Counted from the first letter of the stretch, positions 27,479 to 42,400 are shown. The stretch: DNA of 64,000 nucleotides from Progne subis subis (GCA_022316685.1 JAKJHU010000054.1:372001-436000); one strand, 5' to 3'. Notes: generated by a model from the sequence alone, not told the origin. Made by a program: numbers and translations.

Positions 27479-30400
27479 GTAAGCTTGGCTTTTACTGTTC
27501 CCCTCTGGTACTGTTGGTTACACAATAACCAACTTAGATCTGAACTGAGCTACTCCAGGGTGAGAATGGAAGGGTTTGCAAGGCTGGTTGGGTCATTGGA
27601 GGGACTGGAGCTGTGTTGTGAACAGTTTTTTCTCTCTGGGATGGAATTAGTAGCAGTGAAGTGAGTGGGAGTTTAGAAAATCATTAAAATTTATTTCCTG
27701 TAGAAATACTGCAGTGAACCAAAGCTGGTGTTTGGCTTGGCTGTATGAATTCTGTCAGAATTCTGGGAGCAGTTTCAGACTGCAGAGGAAGAGCTTTGAA
27801 ACAGTTTTGTTCCTCTTGTGTTGATTGTGCTGTCACGGGGTTCATGCCCTGAATGTTACAGAAAAGTTCACATATGGAAAATTCAGCGATACAGGCACAT
27901 ATTAACAAACTTATAAATATCTCAAGGAACTGACTATTCTGTTAACTTGGGACTTTATTGACTTGTGTTCAGGGTTTGTATGTAAGCAAATGGAAATCCA
28001 TGAGCTGATCTTTTCTGGTTTGACACAAACAGTTGAGAAAGACGGTACTTTTCTAAGAATAGTATCAGTTTTCTTGGAATGCATGGCTGCTCTGTGTGTT
28101 CTGCTTCAGAATATTTTCTATCTGCAGTTGTATAATTTTTAATTAAAGCAGTCTAAAGGAAGGGAACTGTGAAAAATTTAAGATGTTTGGAAGTACCTAA
28201 ATGCAACTGTGACTTTATCTCTGTCATAGCTATTTAAAACCTGTTTAAAAGATCTTCATCTCTGGTAGAGCCATCTTGTACTGAAGTGCACATCTGTGCA
28301 TGTTGCTGTTGTTTCCTAGCATTGTCTTTCTAGTGACTAATCTGAAACTCAATCTGAAAATGAGCTGAGACATTTACTGTGTCGTTACACAATTGTCAGG
28401 TAAAATCATTTTACTTCAGAAAAAGCTGAGAGCTCCCTCTGCCTTGTTGGGAGAGGCGACAATGGCAATTCTGGTGTTCTTCGGTTTGCAGGAGTCTTAC
28501 GGACTTATTTGTAGTGATAGTAGGGGACACTGGCAGGACTGAATTGTTGTTCCCAGGGGGAAATGTTACTTTAAACCTTAGCAATGTGCCGGGGTCCTGG
28601 GGAACACATCAAACATAGAAAATCTATCAACTTTCTAAAAAGGTTCTAAAAGGTTTTAAGCACTTACTAACATTCCATGAAATGCTAACTTACTATTTTG
28701 AAAACTGTGTGTCAAGCAATGTTGGTGCTGCTTTAATGGCCAGAGAGGGGTGGTTTTAGAGAAACTTTTAAGATACTTTAAACTGCTGCGGGAGTGGCAA
28801 GAGCAGAACTTTACTGTTTCAGCTCAGAGTGATTCAGGCTGTTGGAGTTCAAGGTGCAGAATTTCCCGTGGATCCTGACGAGAGACTGCCTCGGGTATTT
28901 CACACCTGTGTGGGATGAACCAACCTGCCGCTCACAGCGGATGGTTGCCCGAGCTCGGTGCAATCACTCCCGAGCGAACTTCACCCTGCGTCCTTCCCAG
29001 GAACACGCACTTCTGATGACTCCCACAGCCAGGAGGGGCCGGTAGAATTACCATCAGCGTTCCACGTTTATCTTACCCGGCAGGAGCAGACAGGTGCGTC
29101 CCGCCCTTCGAGGCGACAGCGACAGCTCGGCGCAGAAGCCGCTCAGCGGGATGCTGCTGCCGCGGACAGCTTAACCCTCGCGGGGTGGGCCGGGGGGCGA
29201 GGCGGGGTCCCGGCGGAGCTGCGGGCCGGTGCAGGTGAGGGCGGAGGCAGCGGGCCGCAGCCCGCATGCCCGGCGCTCGGACATGCTCACTAGCGGCGCG
29301 GCGCGGGCTCCCGCGGGCAGTCGGCGCCGAGGCGCTCGCGGAGCCGCCGCAGGGCCCCGAGCCGCGCGTCCCGGGGCACCGAGCGCAGGTGAGCGGGGCC
29401 GGGGGGACCGAGCGAGCGCTCCGTGTGCGGGGCCGCCTCCTGCCCGCCCGGCGGCACCGGCGCTCCCCGGCGCTCGGGCACATGGCAGCGGGGACAGCGG
29501 GGGCGGCCGCGGCTCGGCCGTTCCCCCGCAGCCGCCGACCTTCCCCGGAAACTCGAAACATTCTCCACGGAAGGGACAAATGAGCGGGGTAGAGCAGCCG
29601 GCATCCCGGCGGCCGCACGGCGTGGCTCCGGCTGCCCGGCTCGGTTGCTCGCTCCCCGGTTGGCGGGCGGTGCGTGGCTGCGCTCCGGTAACGCTTCCCT
29701 GCGCGCATCCCGCACGCCCTGCCCGGCACGGGCAGCCCGAGCGGAGCCGGGGCCGGGCAGGGTGTGGCGGGGCTGCTCCCGGCTCAGACGTGGCCGTGAC
29801 ACGGCCGGGGCTCCAGGCGGCTCGGCTTGCCCTTGTCAAGACAGGCTTCCTGTACATCGCGAACTTGCGTTACAGCTCCGAGCGCTGCTGGGTGTGATCC
29901 GCCCCGCTGTGCGCGGCGCTGGCCGTTCACGCTGGAGGAATTCTGCCTTCTTTGCCAGTCCTTGCACAGGTGCCTCAAAGCACTTCGTGGAGAAAGCTCG
30001 GTGTGTTTAGCGTTCTCTCACAGGTGGAGATGGTCAAGCTCCTTAACTTCTCCAATTTAGACCACACGTCTGTGTCCCCGCTGAGACTTGGGGATCTCTG
30101 TCTCTAGTGCTGCTTTCCATGCCAGTTTTTCCCAGTTCTAATATACCTGGAGTTAATTGCTTTAAGTGACAGTGACTCATGGGAGGAATCTGACTCTGCC
30201 TGAATGAGCAACTCATTCTAGTAACTTGAGTTTTCCAAGTAAGCTGGCTTGAGCTGCATTCTTGTCGTTGGGAGGAGGAAAAGTGATTCTGAGATACAAT
30301 ACAGAGATTATTCTGGTATTTAATCTCTCTCTGACAGTTGCTTGGGGCGGAAGGCTCCTCCGGAACTACTTGTGGATGGCAGCTGCTTAGTTTTTAAAAG

Positions 30401-33400
30401 TGACAAATGAGAAAATTTGCTTGGTTGGTGGGACAAGCCATGAAAACAGAACCACATCTTAGCGTACTTGGGAAGAAAGGCATTTTTCTTTCATCCCCTT
30501 CTGGAGCTATAGACAATTGCCAGTTGTCAGCACCCTTTCAAATCTCTTAGAAACTGCCTAAGGCTTGTGGAACTGATGAGTTCTTCATTTTCACAGTAGG
30601 CCCTGATATGGCAACCGCTGTCATAACACTCCAGGGGTTTCAGTTTTGATAGTGGATATAATCCTGTGTTTTAGGGAGGGGCTGCGTAAATATGAATTTT
30701 GTGTTCTGCCTGGCAGGGACCAGTGGAGTGCTACGCTGAACACATGCTGTCCTAATTTATCATGTTAGAAAGGATAGATTTATTTTGAAAGTGAAAAAAA
30801 AAAAGTGTGAATCACAACACACTAAGGAGTGAGAGATCCCAAGTGAGTGAGGATCCACAGTGTGTAATTTCTGTTCTCTTCTGCATAATTAATGGTGAAG
30901 AAACTTGTGATGTACAATACATTGTCAGGATTTATAATAACAGTAAGAGAACTTACATAGATCCTGACAAAATGAGTCAAGCCATTTTTATTTTTTTATT
31001 TGATCTAAGCCCACTGGAGGAAGGCCAGTAAAACACTGGGGGCTAAGAATGTTTTGTAATATTAAATATAGTGTTTCTTTCTATGAATAAGCTCATGCTC
31101 TAAGGATGCCTTTGTGCAAAGCTAAGATAGTCTTACTCTTGTTCAGATACTTGTGATTTTTCTGTTTGTAGTGTCATGTTGCTTATTACTGCATTGGGAA
31201 CCACATGCTTTCTAGGAACTGGACAAATTCCTCTACCCCTGTCCAAAGGAACAGTCTGCTCCAAATGCAGGAAAAACAAACTGCAGCAGCTGCCACAGTC
31301 CCAGGGCAGTGTATAAAACACAGCTCCCACTGCCCCTTCCCTTGGCTGTTACCTGGCAGGTTCCAGCATGGAAAACACTGAGGAGCACTGGGCTGCAGCA
31401 CTTTGCCTCCCAGTTCAAAGGACTGATGAGTGAGCCCTGTTCTCAGATAACCAGTAGTGCCTTCTGGAGGACAAATGTGTGTTTGGGAGAAGCTGATGTG
31501 TTACAGGTGCTGCAGAAAAGGGAGGTGGAGAGAACTCAAAGTACAGTGGATTTTCCTGGGGCTGGTCTGTCCCACAGCCCTTTGTGAGAGATGTGAGTGT
31601 AACTCAATCACTTGTCCTTCGACACAGGCTAAAGAGCCATTTATAAAGGCTGATTTGTGTGCTTATAAAGTATTACCGTGGGGAAAACCATCTGTGTTGT
31701 GCTTTGGGTTACCTCTGTCGGTGGCAGACAGACGTGGTTAACTCGTGAGGGCTGATCCAAATCAGAGCTGAGCCGTCCAAACAAACAGGTGATTTGTGAG
31801 GAGCAGTTTCCCAGCACAGCAACACCTGCACAGAGGCAGGAAGGGCTGGCATCAGGTGAGCCCTTTGTGCTGGCATACGCTGATTGCAGTTATGGCGTGT
31901 GTGTGTCTCCTGTCAGGGCTTTTCCCGTCTTAAACGCTGCTTTACTGCTGTGGAATCAGCTCCTGAGTGATGTGGTTGGCTCTGCCTACGATTGCTATCC
32001 CTGGCTTCTCCAGAAACCATCCATCCAAACCTGCTGTCAGCTCTAGTGCGTGAGGTTTGCATGCCTTGTCCTCCTCTGAGATTGTAGCACAGTTCTTCTT
32101 CTGCCCGGAGGGAGCCACTTGTGCTGTGCCTCTCTGTGCCTGGATTCAGGGATCTCTCTGCTGGAAAATATCCTGCTCTGGATTTTGTGCCCTCCTTCTG
32201 CATATTTCTTGTTGATGTATTAGTGGGGTGGGTGGCCAGCTCTTCCCAGAAAGCATTAATAAAGATGTAAGCGGACAGCACAAGTCAATGTGAAAGGCTA
32301 ACAAAGCTTGTTATGGCAGAAGGTTTGCAGTGGACAAATCTCAAGTAATTTGTTGCAACTGAGTCATGTTCTGTGGGGGTGGAAGTGTTCCTTACAACCC
32401 TGCCCTGCCTTATTTAAATATTTAAACATTTAAATACAGCAAGGAGCAGCAGGGCCAGTACCTTTTCTGTTGCTATATATCTCCAGTGTAGTCTGTTCTG
32501 TATTAAATTCCTGCACTGGAAGGCAGTAAAGGTTAGTATTTAGAACTCCTGTGGCATTCGTGCATGCATGGATAGCTCTCCCTAGCAGCATTTTTTTTCT
32601 TTAGGAAAGCATTTGGTCAGGTGCCAATGTCCAGCTTTCCTGGGACACTCTCTCAGCCCTTTAACCGGTATGGTGACCTTGGGCCAGCCTGGCCACCGCC
32701 CTTCCTGAGATTCAGTCAGCAGCTGATAAAAAAATGGACATAGAATTTGACATTTTAGCAGTACCTTTAGAGTGCTGTAGTGTTTGCCTTCTGGGCAGTG
32801 AGGTCCCAGGGCTGGGAGGTACAGCAGGCTGCAGTCACTGAAAGCTTTGTCACTGAATGGGCAGTGTCATTGGCGGTGGTGAAGAATGTCGTGTCAAAAT
32901 GCGTTGTGATATTTGCCAGGAAATGGAGAGTCCATGAATGACTAAAAAGTTCTCAGTGACACAGCTGTGACGGTGCTCAGCCTGCAGTCTGGGCTCTATA
33001 AACTAGAGCTGTGCCTTCAAACTTTATTTTGGTAATTTCTTTTGAAGGCACTTTTCTAGTAAAATTTCTCCACAGAGTTTGCTGCGAAGATGATGAAAGG
33101 TCTAGATGGGAAGTCCTATAAAGAGTAGCTGAGGTCACTTTGTTTGTTCAGCCTGGAGTTGAAGAAACTGAGGTCAGACCTCACTGGAGGCTGCAGCTTC
33201 CTCATGAGGGGCAGCACCAACCTCCTCTGTGACAGAAGGAGGGAACAGCTGGAGCTGTGTCGGGGGGGTTTAGGTTGGATATCAGGGAAAGGTTCTTCCC
33301 CAGAGGGTGCTGGGGCACTGCCCAGGCTCCCCAGGGAATGGGCACAGCCCCAAGGCTGCAGGAGCTCCAGCAGAATTTGGACAATGCTCCCAGGGATGCA

Positions 33401-36400
33401 CAGGGTGGGATTGTTGGGGTGTCTGTGCAGGGCCAGGAGTTGGCCTGGATGATCCTTGTGGCTCCCTCCAGCTCAGGATATTCTGTGATCCAACTCTGTA
33501 TTTCCTTTTAAGTGTTCTGGTGTTTGACCAGAGGTTTCAGCCTTACAAAAGGTAACACAGAGCTGTGCTCCTAACCTGGGACAGTGCACACTGGAACAGG
33601 AAACCAGCCTTTGGAGGGGGTTTGGGGCTGCAGGGAAGCCTTGGTGCCCCAGCAGCTGAGCTTCATTAGGCAGAGTGGTCCCGGTGCCTTCTGCCAGCTG
33701 ACAATCACAATCAGGTGTATTTGGCCATTTTGCTAATGAGCAGGGGGATTATGGAAGGAGCTGTAATTCAGCTAGGGAGTAGTGTTTGTCAGAGGGTTTT
33801 ATTGAGCTTGCAATTACATTTTTCTTCATTACCATAGACTCAATATTTTATGGTTGTCTTTATGTCTGTTTTCATTGCCACCTGCTGCCTGGTCTAGATG
33901 GGATATTCCTGTCCAGGAAAGAATCAGCTTTACTTCAGCATTATAATGATAAACTGAGAACAGAAAAAAGGGTAAACTCAGCTTTCACACTGCACATATT
34001 GTTCATGGCTGAAGGGTCCAGTTAAGTCAATGTCCAATTATATAATGAAGAGATAGTGATCTGTTTAGCTTTTTAGAAAATTAAATTCCACTGAAACAAT
34101 ACAACTGGGACTATAGAAGTAGGAGGAAAACTATTTTCCATTCTGAAGCAGGCCTTTGTATAGAGTTGGGTTTTTTTAAACTCACTAACAGTAACTAATA
34201 ACTTGTACATTATACAGCCCACACTGAGTCATTGTTTACTCAGGGAAATGACTTTCAACAGCCAGACTTGTTTGCGAAGTTTAATAACTAAAATATGCAG
34301 TTCTGTGCTTTACGAGGCTGTGCACTATAATCAACATATGGGAAAGAAACAAAACCTGGTGCATATTTGCAACACCACACAGCACTGCATTACAAATGGT
34401 GCTGCTGCAGCTCAGGTTTTGATCTGCAGTAAAAGCTGGTGAGTCCAATGGTGTGGTTTGGAGAGAGGGAAGATTATTGCACAAATTAGTGTTGGGCCTT
34501 TCTAGAGTTTTATTGAACCTTCCAAATTAGAGACCAGGAAGCCTTGTTCTGTGTCCACACATCTTGTTTTAAATAACAGGTTGTCTTCCACTCTTAGGAC
34601 TTTTGGAGTCTGTTTGAAATTGCCTCTTGTGCTTCTTGAGAAGGAAAGCCACACCTTTGCTCCAGGAAGCCAGGAATTCTCTCTCTGACAGAATTGAAAC
34701 TCAGACAGTAAAACAGATGTTTATTTTGCCTCATTTGAGTGAGCACTGGAGTTCAGTTGTGAGCTTTTCAGCCTCTCCCTGACTCATTATCTGCTGTTCT
34801 GTGTTAGCGTGGGGTTCTCCCCCAGATATTACAGGAAACTGCCATCCCCACCCATTACACCTGTAAATGTTTTAACAACAGCCAGGGTTGATGTCCCTGG
34901 CTGGCTTTGGGCTTCTGAATAAACAACCAAGTGCAACAACCAGCAGAGCGCCTATCACATTTCTCAAGTAAACCAAGTGCTTCATTTTAATTAGTGTATT
35001 CAAAAAGGGTTTTTTTTTGATTTTTCCCGAATCACAAGCTTTTCTTGGACACAGTTTGTTGGAAAATAGAAAGGAAAACTTTGTCTGGTGTGAAAATGAA
35101 AGCAAGTACAAAGTATGTGACTTGCAAAATCCTCATTTTATTTGTGTATGGATTTGTTTGCTCTTATAAGTGGGGGAGGGGATCAAAAGCAAGTTCTGAA
35201 GAGAAGTACAGAGTGTGTTTTTGTGTGTGCTCTACCTACCATAGCACTCTCTGGAAACACAGATTATACTGAATTTTGCTGATCTTCTGTCCAGGGATCT
35301 GGTGGATAGCACCTGGGAACAGCAGTTTATGGAGCCATCAGCAAAGCTTAGAGCATCAACTTCTACCATCCCAGAAATTCTCATGTTTTACTTTTATACT
35401 TCCATTAAAACAACTGTACAGTGCTGTGATAATCCTAGCAGGGTTGGATTTACTGAGAGAGCCATGAGGTTTCCTTGGGCATAAACCCAAGTTGTTCTGA
35501 CTGCAAGGTGTCAGGATGGACATGGGTTCTTTCTGGTCAGCTGGGGTGTAGAAAAAGTATGGATGGATATATCAAGGTGAAACGTGCTTGTTTGGAAAGG
35601 GAATTTACAAATTCATAACTTTCGGGTGGGGTTGAATATTCTGTGCTGGCTCAAGGGATGGGAGACTGAGAGAAAACCAGAGGCTGAAAACCCAGAAGGA
35701 AAAGTGGAGGCTGAGAAAGGGTGGGACACCAATCAGAAAAGCAGAAACTGAAAAGGAGTGGGAGGCCAAAGTGGGGTGTGGGAGGTCAGCAAGGAAAGCA
35801 GAGGCCAAAAAGTGGAGGCTGGAAAAGTTTGGTGGAGATAAAGACGTGTGGGAGGCAGAAAAGGTGGTGAGGCCAAAATTAGCCCATATCAGAGATCTGA
35901 TCGATCTCATTTTGCTCTGTTGGCCTCCACATCCTCCTGAAGAAGGGGACTCACAGACTGTTCAGCTGAAGAGAATGAAAGCTCACCTTTATGGAACAAC
36001 TTGGGGACAAATGCCTGTTGTCTTGGCTCTTGTATTACTAGAGCTGGTGCTTAGTTTCAGCGCTTAAAATTTTGATTTCCAGCAGAAAGCAGCTCTGTAA
36101 ATTGAGTCTTGATTGTAAAAGTAGCGCAGGTGTAGCTGTAGTGCTCCCTGTCAGTTCAGTACCTTCAAATATTATTCTTTAAGATCACCAAAGAGGTGTC
36201 CCCTCAACCCACAGAAGAAACGGCACTGTCATGACTGCTTTTGCAGGGATTTGAGAAAGCTAGGAGGAATTTGGGATAATTTATGCACATTCAAGGGGTG
36301 TTTCCAAACCAGGTGTAAAGTCCCTTAGAACTTTTAAGAAAAACAACATAATGAAGAAACACTCTGTCTTTTCTCTTTGCCCGATGTAATTAAAGAATAC

Positions 36401-39400
36401 AAGGGCTGATGGTTATGAGCCATTTGCATCTTAGGGCGAAGCTTTCAGATGTTATTTGGTTCAACCAGAAACTGATCTGATAGGAGTTATTTGTGTCTTG
36501 ATAAAAGGAAGAAGCAGAGAGGAAAGGAGAGTTACAAAAATAAGATGAGCTGCACTTCCTGGAGAGAAGAGCAGGGCATGGCTGGTGCTGGCAGCCTGGC
36601 AGGTAGTGAGTGAGGACTTCCCTGCTGCTCTGCCAGGCTGGTCATGAGGGCTCCATGAAAAGGAAATGTTGCAAGAGATGTGGTGTTCTCCATGCAAAAA
36701 AACCCCTTGCGTTGTGCAGGAGGCTGTTTGATCTCTCTCTCTCTCTTTTCAAACTGAAACCCAACCGGTTGCCAAGTGTCTGCTCTGAAGTTTCCGGATC
36801 TAGGTGGGGACAGGGGAGTTCCAGCTGCAACCTGAATGTGTTGAGCTGGCAGCTGCTGGTGTCCGAACCGCTTGCGCTGGGAGGAAAATTCCACCAAGCG
36901 GCTCCGTGTAGGATGAGAATGTGAACTATGTCCAGGCTCCCGGCCATGGAACTCAAACTCTGCGCTCCTGTAGCTGTTTGGTTTTTTCTGGAGGCTTCAG
37001 TGAAGTTGGCTGCTTGTCACTGAGTGCAGCTTTGCTGGAATGCTGCTTGCCTGCCACCAGGATAGGGAGCACCCGTGAAAGGATTGTGGTGTCACCTGAG
37101 AGGAAGGAAATCAGTGTTGCTGCAGGGTGAGTGTACGCATCTGGGAAGGAATCTTTGTGCCAGCCAGTTATTGCCTTCCAAGGAAAAATTAGGTCGTGAC
37201 TAAACTTTTTGTTTTGGAAAGGTGAATTCTGGTGTAAAAGCCTAAAAGTAGCTGTCAGCTTGGTACCTGGCTGTTTTGAGCAGTGACTTTCTCTGTGCTG
37301 AACTCTTGAAAGTGCTTTTCAGGCCACACTTACACTGGTCTCAAATTATCTTAATTGCAAACCACTTATCTGAACTGATGAGTGGTTAACACAAATGTGA
37401 CATGGTGCTCGTTAGAGTAGAAAATCAATCAGTGTTTAGTGTGGGCTGGATTGACATTTCTGAATTGATAGGGGTTGGGGAGGTTCATTTGGGTCGATAA
37501 ATGGCTCAGTGATGAGTGTGTGGAGCGAGCTGCTCCTCTCCTGTGTGCTGGCAACCAAAACCCACCAGCATCAGAAAACCCTCGTTTCTAAGGCCAAAAT
37601 GTGTCAGGTTTTTTACAATTTTTGGTGTGGCAGAGCAGTGCTGGGACAGGATCCCCACGTGTCGGGTTAGGTGATTTATGGTGCTGCTCCCCTGCCCCTG
37701 GAGCACTGCAGCTGACGGGCTGCACCCCTGCTGGCATTCCTGGGCTTGTCCCTAGGGCTGCTGCCTGTGATACTGTCCTTACATCACTTCTCCAGGATTT
37801 CAGTGCTCAAGGCATGAGGGTGTGAAGGGGAGGGGATGAACAAGCAGCCAGAGAATCTTGGAGCTTCATCCACGTCACTTCCATGAAATGCCCTTTCTTT
37901 TCTATTCCCCCAGTATCTAAGATAAGCTTATCCTGATATCAGTTCTGTTTATAGAGTCATAGCTGTGGGTTGGAGGGGACCTTAAAGATCATCTTGTTCC
38001 ACCTTTGACTAAAACAATTTAAATTGCTTTCACTGTCGTTCTCCACTCCCTGCCTTGTACTTGCACCCATTTGACCCTTGGATTAAGCCTTTGGAACAAA
38101 GCTGGGAGAGCAATGATGAAGAAAACAACATTTTCTATTTGTTTAGTTCCCTGAACTGTCTGGTCAGAGCTGAATGAATCTTAGTCCCTGTCCAGAGGGG
38201 GAGAGGGCCAGGGCAGGCACAGCTGGGACAGAGGATGTGTCACAGGAACATCAGCTGTCCAGGCCAGCTGACAGCAGCCTGGGACTGCCCTCTGGCTCCT
38301 CAAAGGACATTTTCTGTGCCCTTTTCACCTTGCACAAGTGTAATGTAAAGATGTGGGACCCATGGCTTGTGTGGCTGTTCTATTCTTACACTGCTGTGTT
38401 TTGATCCTTTGAGTCAGTGCTAGTGAGAAGTTTGTTTACTAGAAGGTTCTGCAGTCACAACTGGGGAACTTTTGTGCTCTGATGTGTGGGCTGATTGGCA
38501 CTAGAACCTCCCAGCATGTGGATGTGGAGCTGGGCCAGCTGTTTGGAGCACAAATGTTAATTAGTTGTTTTCTAAATGTTGGCTTTATCAAGGTTTACAA
38601 ACAGAACAGGTGATCTGCTCATTATGAGTATTCCCAAGCTCCAAGAGTCCCAGCTCCTGAGCAGTGCAGGAGCAGCTGCCTTTAATGTGCTCTCAGATCA
38701 GGGGGAGAGAGGCACTGATAGATCCTGCCAGGCTGCACACGCTTGGACATGGAGCCAGGAAAAGCTGGTGTCTGTTCTGCCTCTTGCCAAAGCATCCTTA
38801 GAGTGGCTGGGATCCAAAATGGGGAGAAGAGTCCAAGGCACAGGGGTCCAGATGGGCACTGGTGTCTGGAATATTTTACTCTCTTCCTCTTCCCAGAACA
38901 CTGTTTTCCATGGATGGAGTTTTTGGAGTCCAGGATAAGGGATGCCTTACCCACGTGAGGATGCAGGGATTCCCACTTTTGCCCTGCTTTTCACCAGGGT
39001 TAAATTTCCAAAGGACCTTTGAGCCCTGTGGGACTCTGACAAAGCATTTGTGGTGGGTTGTAGCACAAGGTTACTGTGTTGTGGTACCTGAGCATGATGT
39101 GACTGACACAGAAAGGGTAAAGGAGAAGGAATTAATTCTGCTGCCAAAACCTTCCGTGCGAGAGGTCGGATCTGGCCCTCTGCCCACTCCAGGCACACGT
39201 GCAGGTTCCTGCAATTTGTTGCTGTCACCACCAGCAGTGGCACTACAAGGAAACAAAATTTAAGAGCACCATCCTGCAACAGAGACCTCAAGAGGCTATT
39301 TCTAGATGGAATTGAGGCTCTGTGTGATGTAGTAGACTGTAGCCTCATTGTGAGGGTAGAAAAACAACCAAAAAGTGGTTTGCACTGGAATTCTTTATGC

Positions 39401-42400
39401 TGTAGCGGGCAGCTGGGTTAAAATGTTTTGGAGCTTTGCTCCTTTTTGTTGCACTGTGGGTGAAGAGGCTTCACAACCAGCTGTCACCCTGCAGGTGAGC
39501 TGCAGTGGGATAGAGCCCGGAAAAGCGAATTTTGGAATTGTGGGGTTTAGCCCTGCAACTACCTGCATGCAGCTACTCCTGGGACCCATCAGCTGTTGTG
39601 GGGTTTGTCAGCTCACCGGACAAGTGTGTGCTGCCTCTCACACACACCAGGAATCCGGAGAATGTGAAGGACTCTCAGATTCCAGTCCTGTAGGGCCCTT
39701 CCCCTCCTGCTCTAGGGGCTAGTGGAAGCAGGAAAGGAGGTCAAGCTTGAAATCCAAAGTCGGAGGAGAGGAATTTACGGATGTACAGCAGATAACGCCC
39801 ATCACTCTCTGCACTTTGCCACTCCCACTCCCCCCCCCTTTGTGGAAAGTCTGATTAAAGCCAGCCGCTCCGCCCTGGCTGTCTGAGCCATACATCCATG
39901 CACAAATGCCAGATTCTCTTCATTCCAGGCTGCTGACTTCAAGGAGGACTTGCTCTGACAAGCTGGAAATGAGGGCTGGCAGCTTCGTCTGCAGCTCAAA
40001 GGCTTTATCTCTCTTAGACACTCTTCCTAACATTTCCCACAAACACTGCTCTGCTGGTAGGAGCTGTTGCACACGCAGGATCCGTCAGGCACTTATGAAT
40101 AAAGCCTTACCTTGTGTAACTCTCCTCAGAACAGGCAAGGAACACTTCACAAAGCACTTGGCACCAGGCCCGTGGCAGAGCTTGCTCTCCTTGTGCTTCA
40201 GCCTCATTATCTGGGGAGCAGTAGGAAGAGTCAGCTCAGCCTTTGATTCTCCTGTCCCCCTAGCAAGCACTGGTGTTCTTTCCTCCACAAAAATCCCACA
40301 GTCTGGCCTCCATCTCCCACCTGGACTGTTTCCATCAGCTGAAAGCTGACAGCTTTCCATCGTCTGCAGCTTCCACACCATGTTCTGATGGTTCTCCACT
40401 CTTCTCCACCTCGGCTTCTCTTTCCTCTCCAAGCTCCCACCTTCACTCCTGCCCCACTGCTCCATGACAAGTTCTTTGACTTCCAGGATTGTTCTGGCTC
40501 CGGCAGCAGCCGCTGTTTCCCTGCTGTTGCCTCCCAGCGTTGTTTCCTCACTGCTCCATGAGGGATGCCAGCTGTGTCCACCTGTTAGGGTTGTTTTGCA
40601 TGTGCCTTTAAGGCAGCTGCTTCTGCTGCATTTGCAGTCTTGAACCTGGAATATTCATATTCCCTGGCCTATCTCAATCAATTGATGAAATCAGCCTTCA
40701 CTGAATGCTTTCCAGGGTGAAACCTATTTGAGATGTAATAATGGTTCTAGAGAAGCTGTGCCAGCAACTGCAAGATGGCCAAGCTCTTCTTTAATTACTG
40801 TTTCTGTTTTAAAGTCAGTATTAGAGCAAGTGTACCTTTACATTCACATATTGAACATGTGGAATGAGATAATCTTAAGCTTGATGCAGTAAGGTGTGCA
40901 CCCTCATATAAAAATTTATCATAAATCGAATTTGAGTCATCATTATGGTTGTGACACGATTTCTGCTTAAAAGAGCATCTTTGATGTCATCACCACATTG
41001 CTTCAGAAGCAGCTTGCGGTGTTACTTTAGGTTGGGGAGGGTGTGTACGTGTCTATAGCTTCTATAAACCAGCAGGCCAGTGTCAGGTGTCTGCCCAGTG
41101 CTTCACATGTTGCACGAGTGGCTGGTAGCAGACAGAACTATTTTCTGTCTGGTTTTTGAGGGAGGGCTGTTATCACAGAGCTTTGACTTACGGCCGTATA
41201 ACCAACCCTGCTGAGCAGAAAGGGGATCCCAATGATATCTGCTCCAAATGCTCCCTCCTGACCATGGGGCTGTGCTTCCTGGACATTGTGTGAAATAAGA
41301 CTTTGGGAAACAAAAGCTCTAATTTCCCTTTGAGAAGCTTGATGCAGAGCACAGAGCTCTGGAGCAGCAGGATATGAGAATTGGAGTTGTTGTTACAGTG
41401 AGGATTTTGAACAAGGAGCAGGCATGAAGTACCCAAAGCATTTAACCTCTGTGTTTTATTCATCCTGGAGCAAGTGTAATTTAAAGTGGCACCTCTATAA
41501 TTGATGCAGTATCTTTTTACCATTTGTTTAATTACCAGTTTCAGTGTCTAGAAAGCAGCAGATCAATAATTTACAGTGATGAGCTTCCCTGTGTCTCTGT
41601 TTTTCTACTTCAGCAAACCCTCAGCTCCTGAAACAAACCCTCAAATATTGATGCTTTCCTTTAGGTGATATAAAAGAGCTTAACCTTTTTTTCCTGCCAC
41701 AGGTGCACTCCCACGCCACTGAAGCTGAGGGCAGAGCACTGACTTTGGCATGGCAGGGTTAATTTAGGGCTTGCCCTGCATGTTTTATCAGCTCTCAGCT
41801 TTTTGCAGCCTCCTCTCATTGTTGGAGTGATGAAGGCTGGGCTCCTGTTGCTGCTGTAACAGCAGATGCTGCTGCCCTGGCTTTAGCAGAGTTGTTAAAA
41901 CAGAAAATTTAGGCTGATGAACCAAAGCTGCTGCCTGTGGTTTATGTGTATTTCTTACATGATGGGGTTTGATAACAAATGTTGATTTTTCTATGTGCAA
42001 TACCCATTTTGGAGACTCTTGGATCCTTCCATCAGGTCAGAGCTCAGATTCCCTCCCCCAAGGGGAGGTCCTTGATCTGTCCAAGGGGAGTTACAGGATC
42101 TGTACCTGTCAAATCAGAGGGGAAAAGGTGTTTTCTTCCCAGTGGGATGGGCCTTCAGACAGTTCCTGTTGTGGTCCTGGCTGCCATGGGCCATGGGATT
42201 TCCCCACACAGCATCAGAACAGAAGGTGTAAAGACACCCAACTTCCATGAGATGTCCAAATCCATGCATTTCTAGCAGGATGATAAACTCTGCTTTCAGA
42301 CTCCTGGTCTCATACCTGTGATTCTTCTCACTTTTTAGAGCCAAGACAAATATCTTACTTCTCCTGGACTTGACTTTGAAACTGAGCAAACAACTCAGTG

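Noticed and set aside
29073..29857. Minus-strand open frames of 218 and 228 codons over the MYO1C CpG island
   Set aside because: Overlapping open frames in several phases on both strands are expected where stop codons are rare. The Arg/Pro/Ala-rich products show no domain.
35771..36067. Lys/Glu-rich 98-codon frame over the purine tandem repeat
   Set aside because: The charged composition follows from the GGAGGC/AAAA repeat and not from a conserved protein.
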